The position numbers were made by a program, and so were the translations under genes. The notes under the pieces are model-generated. The model worked only from the letters and a program-made list of their open reading frames with translations, searched no databases and was not told where the DNA came from. Of a stretch of DNA of 64,000 nucleotides, positions 1 through 8,486 are shown piece after piece (position 1 is the first letter of the stretch; every line of letters starts with the position of its first letter). Origin of the DNA: Oegoconia quadripuncta (Eukaryota > Arthropoda > Insecta > Lepidoptera > Autostichidae); assembly GCA_949316235.1 (NCBI GenBank), contig OX438749.1, forward strand, positions 4,544,914-4,608,913. The letters run 5' to 3'.

Positions 1-2
1 TC

Positions 3-1730
3 GTAAGTTCAACAGACGACATACAAAGTCCTTTGATAACGACTAAGCAACTCGTTCGTAATAATACTGACGCAGATAATTTATTCATGTCCTGTCCACT
101 AAGGGGAGAAGAAAGTCCTAGGGTTGAACCAGTGTTGGAAGCTGAAAGAAGATATCCTTCCAGAACTAGGTATCCTCCAAACTACTTTTCCTATTTAGTT
201 TCTGAAGAGACGAAAGAACCGAATAGTTATGTTGAGGCTATTAACTCTGACAACGCTGAAGAGTGGCAATTAGCTATGCAGAACGAGTTCGATTCCCTTC
301 AAAAACTTAAAACTTGGGATTTAGTGGACAGACCAAATAAAAAGGTCATTCCATGCAAATGGGTATACAGGATGAAGACCGATGAGCAAGGCAGTGTTGT
401 CAAGTTTAAAGCTAGACTCGTTGTCAAAGGTTTCAATCAAATAGCAGGCGTTGATTACAATGAAACCTTTGCGCCTGTGGTCAGAAATTCATCCTTACGT
501 ACCTTATTTGCTTTAGCGGCAGAGCAAGACCTTAAAATGCGACACTTAGATGTTGACACAGCTTTCTTAAATGGAGACCTTACGGAGGAAGTCTATATGG
601 ACCAGCCTAAGGGGTTTATTGAGGAAGGTCAACAAAACAAAGTGTGTTTGCTACGTAAGTCTTTATATGGACTTAAGCAAGCTCCCAGAGCTTGGTATAC
701 AAAGTTGAATGAAACTTTGTCTAGTATAGGTTTTGTGAGAACTCCATCAGAACCTTGTGTTTATAAAAAAGTTTTTAATACAGAAACAGTCATTCTCTGT
801 GTCTATGTTGATGACATAATAATATTTTTTAAATCTGATAGATCTTTTGACATTGTCAAAAATTCTTTACAAAAATATTTTAGCCTAAAAGACTTAGGAG
901 AACTAAAATATTATCTTGGTTTAAATATCTCGCGTAGTAACAGTGAAATACGTATTAACCAGGTAACTTATATTCACCGCTTACTAAAAATTTTCGATCT
1001 AGAGAATTGTAAAGAATACAATACACCGCTGGCGAATAGTAAGCTGGTTGATGGCGAAGAACGTGGTGAGTATCCGTACCAAAATTTAATTGGTTGTTTA
1101 ATGTTCTTATCAGTAAACACTCGTCCTGATATAGCATTCGCTACCAGTTACTTGAGTCAGTTTAACACCAAGTACGATAGGACTCATTGGATTGCTGCCA
1201 AAAGAGTTCTCCAATATGTAAAGCGTACTATAGATTATTCTCTGGTTTATAGAAAAACTGGGCAACCTCTAGTGGGTTTTGCTGATGCAGACTGGGCGAA
1301 CTGCTGTAAAGACCGTCGGTCTTATACGGGCTACTTTTTCAAGCTGGCTAGCGGTCCTGTTTCCTGGTCTTCCAGAAAGCAACCTACAGTTGCTTTATCT
1401 TCGGCCGAAGCTGAGTATATGGCTTTAACAGATGCTACGAAGGAAGCTGTATATCTTCGACGCTTCATTTGTGAGATTTCCGGTAAGAGTACTGTTTGTA
1501 TTACTATACACAGCGATAGTCAAAGTGCTCAAAGTTTGGCTACGAATCCAGTTTTTCATAATAGAACCAAGCACATAGATACGAAATACCATTTTATTAG
1601 AGAAAAAATATTAGAAAACTTTGTTCAATTGAAGTATATTAATACAAGTGAAATGCCAGCTGACGTTTTAACTAAACCGTTAGGTCGCATTGCTCATGAT
1701 AGGTGTGTTACCGATTTAGGTTTAGTATAG
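3..1730 (+). CDS. Ty1/copia pol C-terminal part (reverse transcriptase and RNase H)
   Basis: The frame is open from the window edge, so the 5' part (gag, protease, integrase) lies outside. It encodes the last part of a copia-type polyprotein that copies element RNA into cDNA in cytoplasmic particles. The reverse transcriptase begins near base 240 with the copia motif KWVYR (about 358) and carries the catalytic YVDD box at about 804. The RNase H domain has the SAEAEYMAL motif (about 1400) and DSQSA (about 1513), and the protein ends with the usual ADVLTKPL signature. No stop or frameshift interrupts the 1.7 kb seen, so the element may be recent. A polypurine tract and candidate LTR follow directly. 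Family assignment is sure; completeness cannot be judged. Confidence 0.93.
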   Translation, partial: VSSTDDIQSPLITTKQLVRNNTDADNLFMSCPLRGEESPRVEPVLEAERRYPSRTRYPPNYFSYLVSEETKEPNSYVEAINSDNAEEWQLAMQNEFDSLQKLKTWDLVDRPNKKVIPCKWVYRMKTDEQGSVVKFKARLVVKGFNQIAGVDYNETFAPVVRNSSLRTLFALAAEQDLKMRHLDVDTAFLNGDLTEEVYMDQPKGFIEEGQQNKVCLLRKSLYGLKQAPRAWYTKLNETLSSIGFVRTPSEPCVYKKVFNTETVILCVYVDDIIIFFKSDRSFDIVKNSLQKYFSLKDLGELKYYLGLNISRSNSEIRINQVTYIHRLLKIFDLENCKEYNTPLANSKLVDGEERGEYPYQNLIGCLMFLSVNTRPDIAFATSYLSQFNTKYDRTHWIAAKRVLQYVKRTIDYSLVYRKTGQPLVGFADADWANCCKDRRSYTGYFFKLASGPVSWSSRKQPTVALSSAEAEYMALTDATKEAVYLRRFICEISGKSTVCITIHSDSQSAQSLATNPVFHNRTKHIDTKYHFIREKILENFVQLKYINTSEMPADVLTKPLGRIAHDRCVTDLGLV

Positions 1731-1838
1731 TTTTTGTGCTGAACTTTTTACTTTTTATTGTTTTTTCTCGCTCTATGTTTCTTATCTTTTGTTTGTTTCT
1801 CAGTATGCTAATTACACGTTTTGTAGATGTTCTTTGAT

Positions 1839-1988
1839 TAAGGGGGCCTGTTGTAATAATGTATTTGGCCACTGCTTTCTGCAGATTATTCCTTTTTAGT
1901 AATCAAAAAGATCTGACGTGTTCTACTTACTTCAAAATAAATGTCTAATGTGAAAACATTTCTATTGCCTATTTTTAATATTCTAACA
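1839..1988 (+). repeat. Candidate polypurine tract and 3' LTR of the copia element
   Basis: About 110 bases after the pol stop codon lies TTAAGGGGGCC (1838-1848), a good polypurine tract, followed at 1849 by TGTTGTAATAATG, a typical copia LTR start. The end is proposed at 1988 (CTAACA) because it gives TG...CA termini and because a distinct fold-back element begins at once. The 5' LTR is outside the window, so the boundary is an inference. Confidence 0.5.
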
Positions 1989-2144
1989 AATATGAACAAC
2001 TTTTACTATGGGATCAACTTCGAATTCGCGAAAAAAAATCTACTGTTCCATAAAAAAAGTTCATACCTACTCGACAAAAATGTATGGAGCAGCTGATTTT
2101 TTTTTCGCGAATTCGATGGTCCCATAGTAAAAGTTGTTCATATT
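1989..2144. mobile_element. Fold-back MITE with about 50-bp inverted arms
   Basis: The left arm starts AATATGAACAACTTTTACTA and the right arm is its reverse complement, ending at 2144. The arms stay nearly identical inward through the CGAATTCGCGAAAAAA block, with a short unrelated centre. No coding potential. It abuts the proposed end of the copia LTR, so it inserted there or belongs to the LTR tail. Confidence 0.7.
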
Positions 2145-2936
2145 GATGGGTAGAATCATCCCCTTTCGGCATTAGGGGATATGAAACAGGCTGTATATGT
2201 ACCTATATACCAAGTTCTAACTCAATCGAATACCAGGAAATGTATCAAATGTAACTTGTATGATTTTATATAACACAGACAGACACCACCGGGATAGGTG
2301 AATGAAACTAAATAAAAGCTTGAAATACTTTCGATCGACCACTTTCATCCTAGCCTTAATTTATTTTACAAGTAGAATATCGATAGCGATCACACCCATC
2401 CGACTTACTACACTAGCGTTACACGCGCTAATGACAAAAAGAGATGAACATAGTAATTATAGTAATGAGAGAAAGGGATCATTCAAGAAAGACATCAACG
2501 CGAGCTAAAATTTTTCATCTGCAACCGTTTTATGTCCATTATAAATCGATCTCCGCGAAATATAAAATAAATAATAATTTTACTTACCGATGGAAAGTAA
2601 TGTTATCCTTCTTGAAGCTGGACGTCCTCGAGTTCTTTCCACACCATTTTATGGCACAGGTTGACATTTTTCAGCAATTCAAAGGTCAAAAAATACGTAA
2701 GAATGTTATTTAAAATTACATGCACACAGATCCAATACTTGGTCGGTACTGAAGTGGCTTAATCAAGTAATTATTTATATCAGTGCAAAATCATAGATGA
2801 GTGGCGCGCGCCGTAGGCCCTGTATGCGGTATCTATTGGGGGTAATCTGTGGCGGGAGCCGATAAAAAAAGTGAACTAAGTACCTTAGCTAGTGAAAACT
2901 TTTTCGAAGCATTTTCCACACGGACGGAACAGAAAT
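2145..2936. other. Unassigned AT-rich spacer
   Basis: No coding or repeat structure recognised apart from a short GC-richer patch at about 2800-2860 just upstream of the Myb/SANT exon. That patch could be the leader of that gene, but nothing proves it. Confidence 0.4.
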
Positions 2937-3326
2937 ATGGAAAATAAAAAAAAGAGACGAGACAATTGGAGTACTGAAGAGAAAGTAAGTTCACAAATTG
3001 CTATGGAATGGAATGTCTATTGTATTATAATATTATAGGAAATGCCTTTCGATACTCAAAAATAACACCGTTGTGAACTTGCAATCAACACTGATAGCGG
3101 AGGAACTTCCTTTTTTAAACTTAGATGACACTCTGAAATACCCATAGATAGGTATAGAAAGTAGTATACCTATAGCTTGTTTTGTTTTTTTTTCGTTACA
3201 GGATATATTACGCACATTGGTATCAGAGTCTGCGGAAATAATTGAAAACAAAGAAAATAAAACTAATATAAACATCCGAAAAGCCCAGGAATGGCAAGAA
3301 ATTGCTAGAAAGTACATACATACAAG
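2937..3326 (+). pseudogene. Myb/SANT-like (zeste-type) DNA-binding domain, first two exons
   Basis: Exon 1 (ATG at 2937 to 2984) encodes a basic start followed by NWSTEEK, the first helix of a Myb/SANT-like domain. A GTAAGT donor follows at 2985, and a pyrimidine-rich tract with CAG ends at 3201. Exon 2 (from 3202) continues with an IIENK...W..IA pattern, the canonical Myb/SANT-DNA-binding_5 helices. The frame is then destroyed by a SINE-like insertion at about 3330. Such proteins are either transposon partner proteins or regulators related to Drosophila zeste. Decayed 3' exons of the same type occur at 35450-36570 but need not belong to this copy. Likely a transposon-derived fragment. Confidence 0.65.
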
Positions 3327-3329
3327 CAC

Positions 3330-3660
3330 TCGTGGCGCAGTTGCATTCGTCATTCGTTTTCGATTGGCGAAATTAAGCAACGTCTGGCCAGGTCAGCCCT
3401 TGGATGGGTGACCACTAGTGGTATTTTCTTACGAGTGCTTCCGTGCGTCGGAGGGCACGTTAAATAGTCGGTCCCGGTTGTTTTCAATTGAAGGCAGTCG
3501 TTAAGCCAAATCGGTGGCCTAGAGAGAGGCGGCTTGAAAACACTTACAGTCAGGTGGCCACTAGTCTGACACCAATCCACCAATCCGCACTGGGCCCGCG
3601 TGGTGGATTATAGCCCATACCCTCTCTTAGTGAGAGGAGGCTGTGCTCCAGTACCCATGA
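3330..3660 (+). mobile_element. 5S rRNA-derived SINE with lepidopteran LINE-like tail
   Basis: The head contains GAAATTAAGCAACGTC followed by GGTCAG and CTTGGATGGGTGACC, the layout of the 5S rRNA internal promoter. A middle part carries a CGGAGGGCACGTTAA motif. The tail, CACTGGGCCCGCGTGGTGGA with CCCTCTC...GAGAGGAGG, is a repeat end I know from many Lepidoptera. This fits a SINE3-type retroposon transcribed by RNA polymerase III. It interrupts the Myb/SANT exon. Target duplications are not clear, so both ends are approximate. Confidence 0.65.
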
Positions 3661-3689
3661 CTTTGTTCCTGAGTTCGACCCGCAAAACT

Positions 3690-3964
3690 CATCCATGTCA
3701 ATGGAACACTGGATTCGAAACTTGGAAAGCATCGCTAGTATGTATGGCTGGGATGAAAGGACAATATGCAATTGTACCTCTAAACTAAGAGGTTATACAA
3801 AGGGGTGGTATGAACGTCAGGTATCATTTGATATATTTTGGGCTGATTGGAAAACTAACTTAATCAAAGCCTTCCCATTCACTCGTAATAAAGTATGTCA
3901 AATTAGAGAACTAGTTAATAGGGTAAAACCACCAAATGAGGACCCTATTAAATTTATTTATTAA
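3690..3964 (+). pseudogene. Ty3-type retrotransposon gag fragment
   Basis: About 90 codons, including YGWDERTIC and a WYERQ...FWADWK pattern with KAFP, match the capsid core of Ty3-type Gag, which builds the RNA-packaging particle. The frame is open for this stretch only. There is no upstream start with LTR and no downstream nucleocapsid, so it is a scrap. Confidence 0.6.
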
Positions 3965-4082
3965 TTACTCTCAAGGCAAATGAATGCGTTGCTCGTGCTG
4001 AGCTGTCGGAACCAAATAGCATTGATCATAGAAGCGATTCAAGGAAAAATGCTGGTTCCCAAAAATTAGAAAATTTGTTGGA

Positions 4083-4190
4083 AAATATGTGGCTAGTTGT
4101 ATTGGATGTCAATTTACCAAAAAGCCAACAGGAAAACAGCTGGATTGCTACATCCGATCCCTAAGTTCCCGTACCCTATCATACACTGCA
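4083..4190 (+). pseudogene. Ty3-type integrase linker fragment
   Basis: A CIGCQFTKKPTGK stretch resembles the end of the zinc-binding HHCC module of Ty3 integrases. In the neighbouring frame a GLLHPIPKFPYP stretch matches the linker before the catalytic core, so a one-base shift separates them. It joins a hAT pseudogene at about 4192. It is probably the same element as the gag fragment upstream with most of pol deleted. Confidence 0.5.
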
Positions 4191-4191
4191 C

Positions 4192-5363
4192 ATGAACGAT
4201 GCTGCGAGACATGTTCGTGAAGTATCGACTTTTTTCGATAATTTAGAAAAAATATATACTTTTTTTGGCAATAGTATAAAACGCTGGGCTATGCTAAGTG
4301 ACGATTCATCTGAAAAATATTTGATTATTACCCTTAAAAAGGTATGTCCTACCAGATGGTCTTCTAGGAACGACGCTTTCTTAGCAGTAAAGAAAATTTT
4401 TTTACTAATCATGAAATCTTTGTACCAACTAAATTTAATTTCAAATAAAAAAAAGAACGTGAAGAATGTAAAAGTATAATTAATATTTTAGAGAGTTTTG
4501 ATTTCTTAGTGCTCGTTACATTTTTTTCTTCACTATTTGAAATTATTAATCCTGTTTCTAAAGCTCTACAGCATGAAAATAATGACTTACAGAAATCTAG
4601 TATTTTATTAAGTAATCTTTTAAATAGACTGTGCCAATTAAGAAATCAGAATTCATTTAATACTTTGCTAAATGAATCCAAAGATTTAGCAAAAGAGTGG
4701 GGGGTAACAACTGTTTTTAAAAACAGTAGGCGAAAGATAACGAAGCGTTTTTTTGATGAGTTATCACAAGATGAGAGAATTTCCGACCCGGAATCCTATT
4801 TCAAAGTCAATGTATACTATTGCTGTTTAGATATATTAATTTCTCAAACTAAAGAAAGATTTCAGAGCCTTTGCAACCTGAGTAGTATATTCGAAATATT
4901 ACAACCGGAGAAACTCCTATCTTCTTCAAGCGAAGAGATATTAAACGCTTCCGGAAAACTGTCTGCTAAATACAGTAAAGACATCTCACTTAATCTTTGT
5001 GACCAATTAAAGGCTCTAAAAACATGCTTAAATTCTGAAATTAAAAAATTTTATTCCATTAAAGAACTCATTGAATTATTGCTAGTAAAATTCAATAGTC
5101 TTGCATCCAGTTTTCCCGAGGTAATCACAGCATGCTTTTTATTCTTGACCCTTCCAGTTACAACCGCAACGGCAGAAAGAAGTTTTTCAAAATTAAAACT
5201 AATAAAAAATTACTTAAGAACTTCGATGGGACAAGAACGGCTGTCAGACATCTCACTATTGTCCATAGAGGCAGAAACTTTAGAAAAACTAAAATCATCA
5301 TCAGCCATAAATGATTTAATAAATCAGTTTGCCGAAAAAAAGGCAAGGAGAGTGAATATTTAA
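4192..5363 (+). pseudogene. hAT-type transposase (ZMYM1/DUF4371 group), C-terminal part
   Basis: The first frame (to about 4479) carries CPTRWSSRNDA, the motif that follows the DUF4371 core. The second (4509-5363) runs to the hAT dimerisation domain with LPVTTATAERSFSKLKLIK. The two are out of register around 4480-4508, so there is a frameshift, and the N-terminal half with its zinc finger is missing. The intact protein would be a nuclear cut-and-paste transposase working as a dimer. The region behind it (to about 5520) has the GGGGCCCCG...GGCACGCTACGCC tail common in this group, which suggests the 3' end is present. Confidence 0.8.
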
Positions 5364-5520
5364 AATTCGATTTTTATTTGTAAAATGGGTAAATTATGTG
5401 ATAAATAAATATTTCTTCTCACAATATTTTTTTTCTTTTGTGAAAAATCTTTACCTCCATATAAGGGCCTCCAAAAAAATTTTTATACGGGGCCCCGACA
5501 AGGCACGCTACGCCTGTGGT

Positions 5521-5639
5521 TGTCAAGTAGATTTGTTTTGTGATAAGGTGTGGAGTAGGGTGTGAGTCATGGTCTACCATATAGTCAATATCGTCGTTGT
5601 TTACTTTGTTTCCTTGAAAATTAATTCTAATTAAATTCT

Positions 5640-5674
<35 letters not shown>

Positions 5675-6459
5675 GGGATATCGATTTAATCGATCGCCGG
5701 AAAACTGAATCCCTGATGTAGCAACACTTTTAATTGATCTTGTGGTGGGAACGGTCGCTAAATGTAGATTAATCTGGTTTAGGGCGCACCTGGCGGTCAC
5801 GCAGATGTGATAATCTTATTATATTAAATATTGGGTAGTTATTATGCCTATGTAATTTACAAAAACGAAGATCCTCTAGACGATAAAAAAGAAGCACTCA
5901 CCAAGAAAGAAGACGACTTCATTTTGTAATACTTACCTTTTCATTACGACGAGAACCCCTAGAAAAAAGAAGATACCTATCAAAAAGAAGACGCATTATC
6001 CACGTTTACAAAAAAGTGAGAAAACGTGTTATCGCCGTTCGCATATCAATTCTATCCAAAATTCCGAATTTCCACGAAGAAAACTCGAGGAAGTCTGAAA
6101 AACATCAAACATTTTGAAGTGCAATATACACTCGATTTATTGATCCACCATATTGATTGACGCCATTGGTCTATCATTCTCAGTAGCTATCGGAAGCAAG
6201 ACTGGACGGAAGCGGATGTACCTACATGACAGTCGGAAGTTGAACGGAAGAGAATGAAGTGATAAGAACAAAGACGCGAATGAACGTCCGGATTGAGGAA
6301 GATCGGAGTGACGGTCGTACGAGCCAACCGTGCATACTTCATATGACTGAAGATCGATTGAACGACCGGATTGAACTTTTGAGTGACGTTTATAGATTGA
6401 CGGATCGATCGATTGAACTTTGTTGTTTGTTTACATTCAGTCAGCCGACACGTGCGTGG
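5521..6459. other. Unassigned spacer with an A28 run
   Basis: A pure run of 28 A lies at 5644-5671 and may mark the tail of an otherwise unrecognised retroposon on the plus strand. Between 6180 and 6420 short words such as CGGA and GATTGAAC recur irregularly. No gene recognised. Confidence 0.4.
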
Positions 6460-6520
6460 TTAACCCGGCGAGCATGAGGCAGGGTATCTCATACCCTGTG
6501 ACTCGTTAAAAGTTGTGTAT
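6460..6520. repeat. Candidate piggyBac-type terminal repeat at a TTAA
   Basis: TTAA at 6460-6463 is followed by CCCGGCGAGCATGAGG and an 8-bp inverted pair (CAGGGTAT ... ATACCCTG). piggyBac elements insert at TTAA and usually begin with CCC, and a piggyBac-type frame starts about 340 bases downstream. No matching right end was found, so this is tentative. Confidence 0.4.
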
Positions 6521-6796
6521 TTTTTTAAACTTCGTCTGGCGATACTAGCGCACTCAGTAGCTGGTGGCAGGGGTGTGCGGGAGGGAAAGGTAAGCGTGAT
6601 CACAGTGTGGTGGGAGAAGCCGTCCGCGATAAACGTGTGTAAACCTGTTTCGGGTATGTTGCCTCATTTCTTAATGTATTTTTTTGTGCAATTATTTTAA
6701 CTGTTTTGTTACTTATTGTTTTTGTTATGTCTTCAACACTATAGGCATATGATTTTTTTACTTGATTTTAAGGTTTTTTTTTAGTGTTTGGTCAAA

Positions 6797-7476
6797 ATGA
6801 ATAGTTCAAGACATGAAGAATGGATTAGTAGCATACTAGAAGAGGAAACAATTGATCCTTTTGATGAATCTTCGTCAGAACAAGAAACTGATCACTGCAG
6901 TGACCACGATCTGGATACTGGCACTGAGCAGGAGGGTGACGATGCTGACAATCCTAGTGATGTTCCATGCGACACCAGGCAGGAAGAAGCTGTAGAAACC
7001 CGATCAGATAGCGATCTTGACGATAATTTATCATTGTCGGTAATTAGACAGAGAGTTCCAGCTTCTCAGCAAGTAGGTGGTTCTTTTTCATCATCATCAT
7101 CTGATTTAAGAGCCATGCTCTTGTCGGTGGAGATTTTTCCATATCTCTCTGCTCTCCGCCTTCCTCTTGACCTCTTGGTTCTTTTTATAAGTCTAAAAAT
7201 TGTCAGCGTCCGAATGTACGACTTCGTTCAGAAAACATCGTTACCGAGCATGCTCAAGTAAAAGATATTGGAAAGGATGCTGCTACAGAGTATGAAATAA
7301 ATTTCTTTACGCGTCAAATACCTACGCGTGAGTCAAAATTTCTTGTAACAAGTCTGAACATGTTACAAGAAATTTTGACTCACACTAATTCGGAAATTCG
7401 CCAAACAAAAAGAAATGCTGTTAATAACGCAAATGCTAATGATTCATATCGATGGCTTAGTTCACAATTGCACTAA
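6797..7476 (+). pseudogene. piggyBac-like transposase, N-terminal remnant with internal deletion
   Basis: The start codon at 6797 opens an acidic stretch (many D and E to about residue 75) typical of piggyBac N-termini. After about 7090 the reading frame slips; a neighbouring frame then gives ENIVTEHAQVKDIGKDA, which matches the conserved start of the piggyBac core (ENIVT...PGVKG). It ends near MLQEILTHTNSEI and a stop at 7476. The catalytic region is absent. A 23-bp inverted micro-duplication (7328-7383) sits inside the remnant. Non-functional. Confidence 0.6.
7328..7383. repeat. Perfect 23-bp inverted repeat inside the piggyBac remnant
   Basis: Bases 7328-7350 (GTGAGTCAAAATTTCTTGTA plus ACA) are the exact reverse complement of 7361-7383, with a 10-base loop. 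The right arm is the original coding sequence (MLQEILTH), so the left arm is an inverted copy, as produced by template switching. Confidence 0.9.
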
Positions 7477-8096
7477 CTACAATTACTTTTTTTTTAATTT
7501 TCACTTCTTAAGTGCCAAATACATTAAATTTCATGCTCTTTCGGTTGCGCGTATTGAAATACTGCTAATCCATCTCTTTCTATGATAAAGATTGTGTCAC
7601 AATTGTAAAAAAAAAAATTATGAATTTCAATAAGTACTAATGATAATAATTTCCGCAAAATTTAGTTATCATACATTATAACTCATTTTAAGGTTACCAA
7701 CTGCAGATAATATTAAAACACAAACGTACTACATGTATTTCAAATAGCTGAGCGTTTTTTTTAGCAGTGCGGTAAAATCGTATTAAGTACAGTTAATACA
7801 AAATAATGTAAAAAGTTTTTCGTACACAAGTGTATTAAGTAGTTTTATTTCAAATGATTTGGCAAATTTCAGAAAGCACAAATACATTAAGTCGCTTTGA
7901 GCTAAATTCCCTGTATTATAGAAAATTACAAATAAACTAAACACATTTAATTCTATTACTTCGTTTGTTCTGTGAAAACGAAGTACACCTTATGCTCTTA
8001 ATACATGTGTTTCAAAAAATCTTTTTGGCGCGCAATTTTTACCGCTCGATTTAAAATTCCAACATGACCTCACTTGAAAGGCGGTCGGTCGGCGAG
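7477..8096. other. Unassigned AT-rich spacer
   Basis: No reading frame or repeat recognised. It could hold the rest of the piggyBac remnant or its untranslated region. Base 8097 starts the target duplication of element A. Confidence 0.4.
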
Positions 8097-8117
8097 TGAG
8101 AGCTAGCGCGCACCGGT

Positions 8118-8310
8118 GACTTTTGTCACCGTGACTGTTTCGTCACTCACATCAAGTCTATGAGTATGTATGGAGGTGCGCGCACGTTACGACGTGACAA
8201 TTGGGTGACATTTTTGTCCGCCGACCAGCGGACAAGCCCGTGACGAAACTGTCACCGCGCCGCTAGGTTTTAATAGCAGCGCGCGCACGGGCAACAAAAT
8301 TGTCACTCAA
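8118..8310. repeat. Subterminal GTGAC/GTCAC motif cluster of element A
   Basis: About nine copies of GTGAC or its complement occur in under 200 bases behind the left TIR. They include a nearly inverted 16-mer pair at 8131-8146 and 8240-8255. More GTGAC/GTCA words lie inside the right TIR (14760-14805). Such clusters often serve as binding sites for the transposase or its partner; no proof here. Confidence 0.6.
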
Positions 8311-8486
8311 CACGTAGTTCTTCCGCCATTTGCATTCGGACCGTCGTCTTTAGCGAACGCAAAATAGCGTCAACGTCTACGCAAAACGTGAAAGTGCATG
8401 AAGAGGATATCGATAATGATTTACTTATTGAAGAAGTTGAAAAAAGAGCAGCAATTTACGATAAAAAGCTGAAAGAGTATTCAGAT

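Noticed and set aside
3360..3420. A 5S rRNA gene
   Set aside because: Only the internal promoter part resembles 5S; the 5' and 3' stem sequences are absent, so a SINE head is the better reading.
5644..5671. Poly-A run as proof of a processed pseudogene
   Set aside because: No gene-like sequence recognised upstream of it, so it is only noted.
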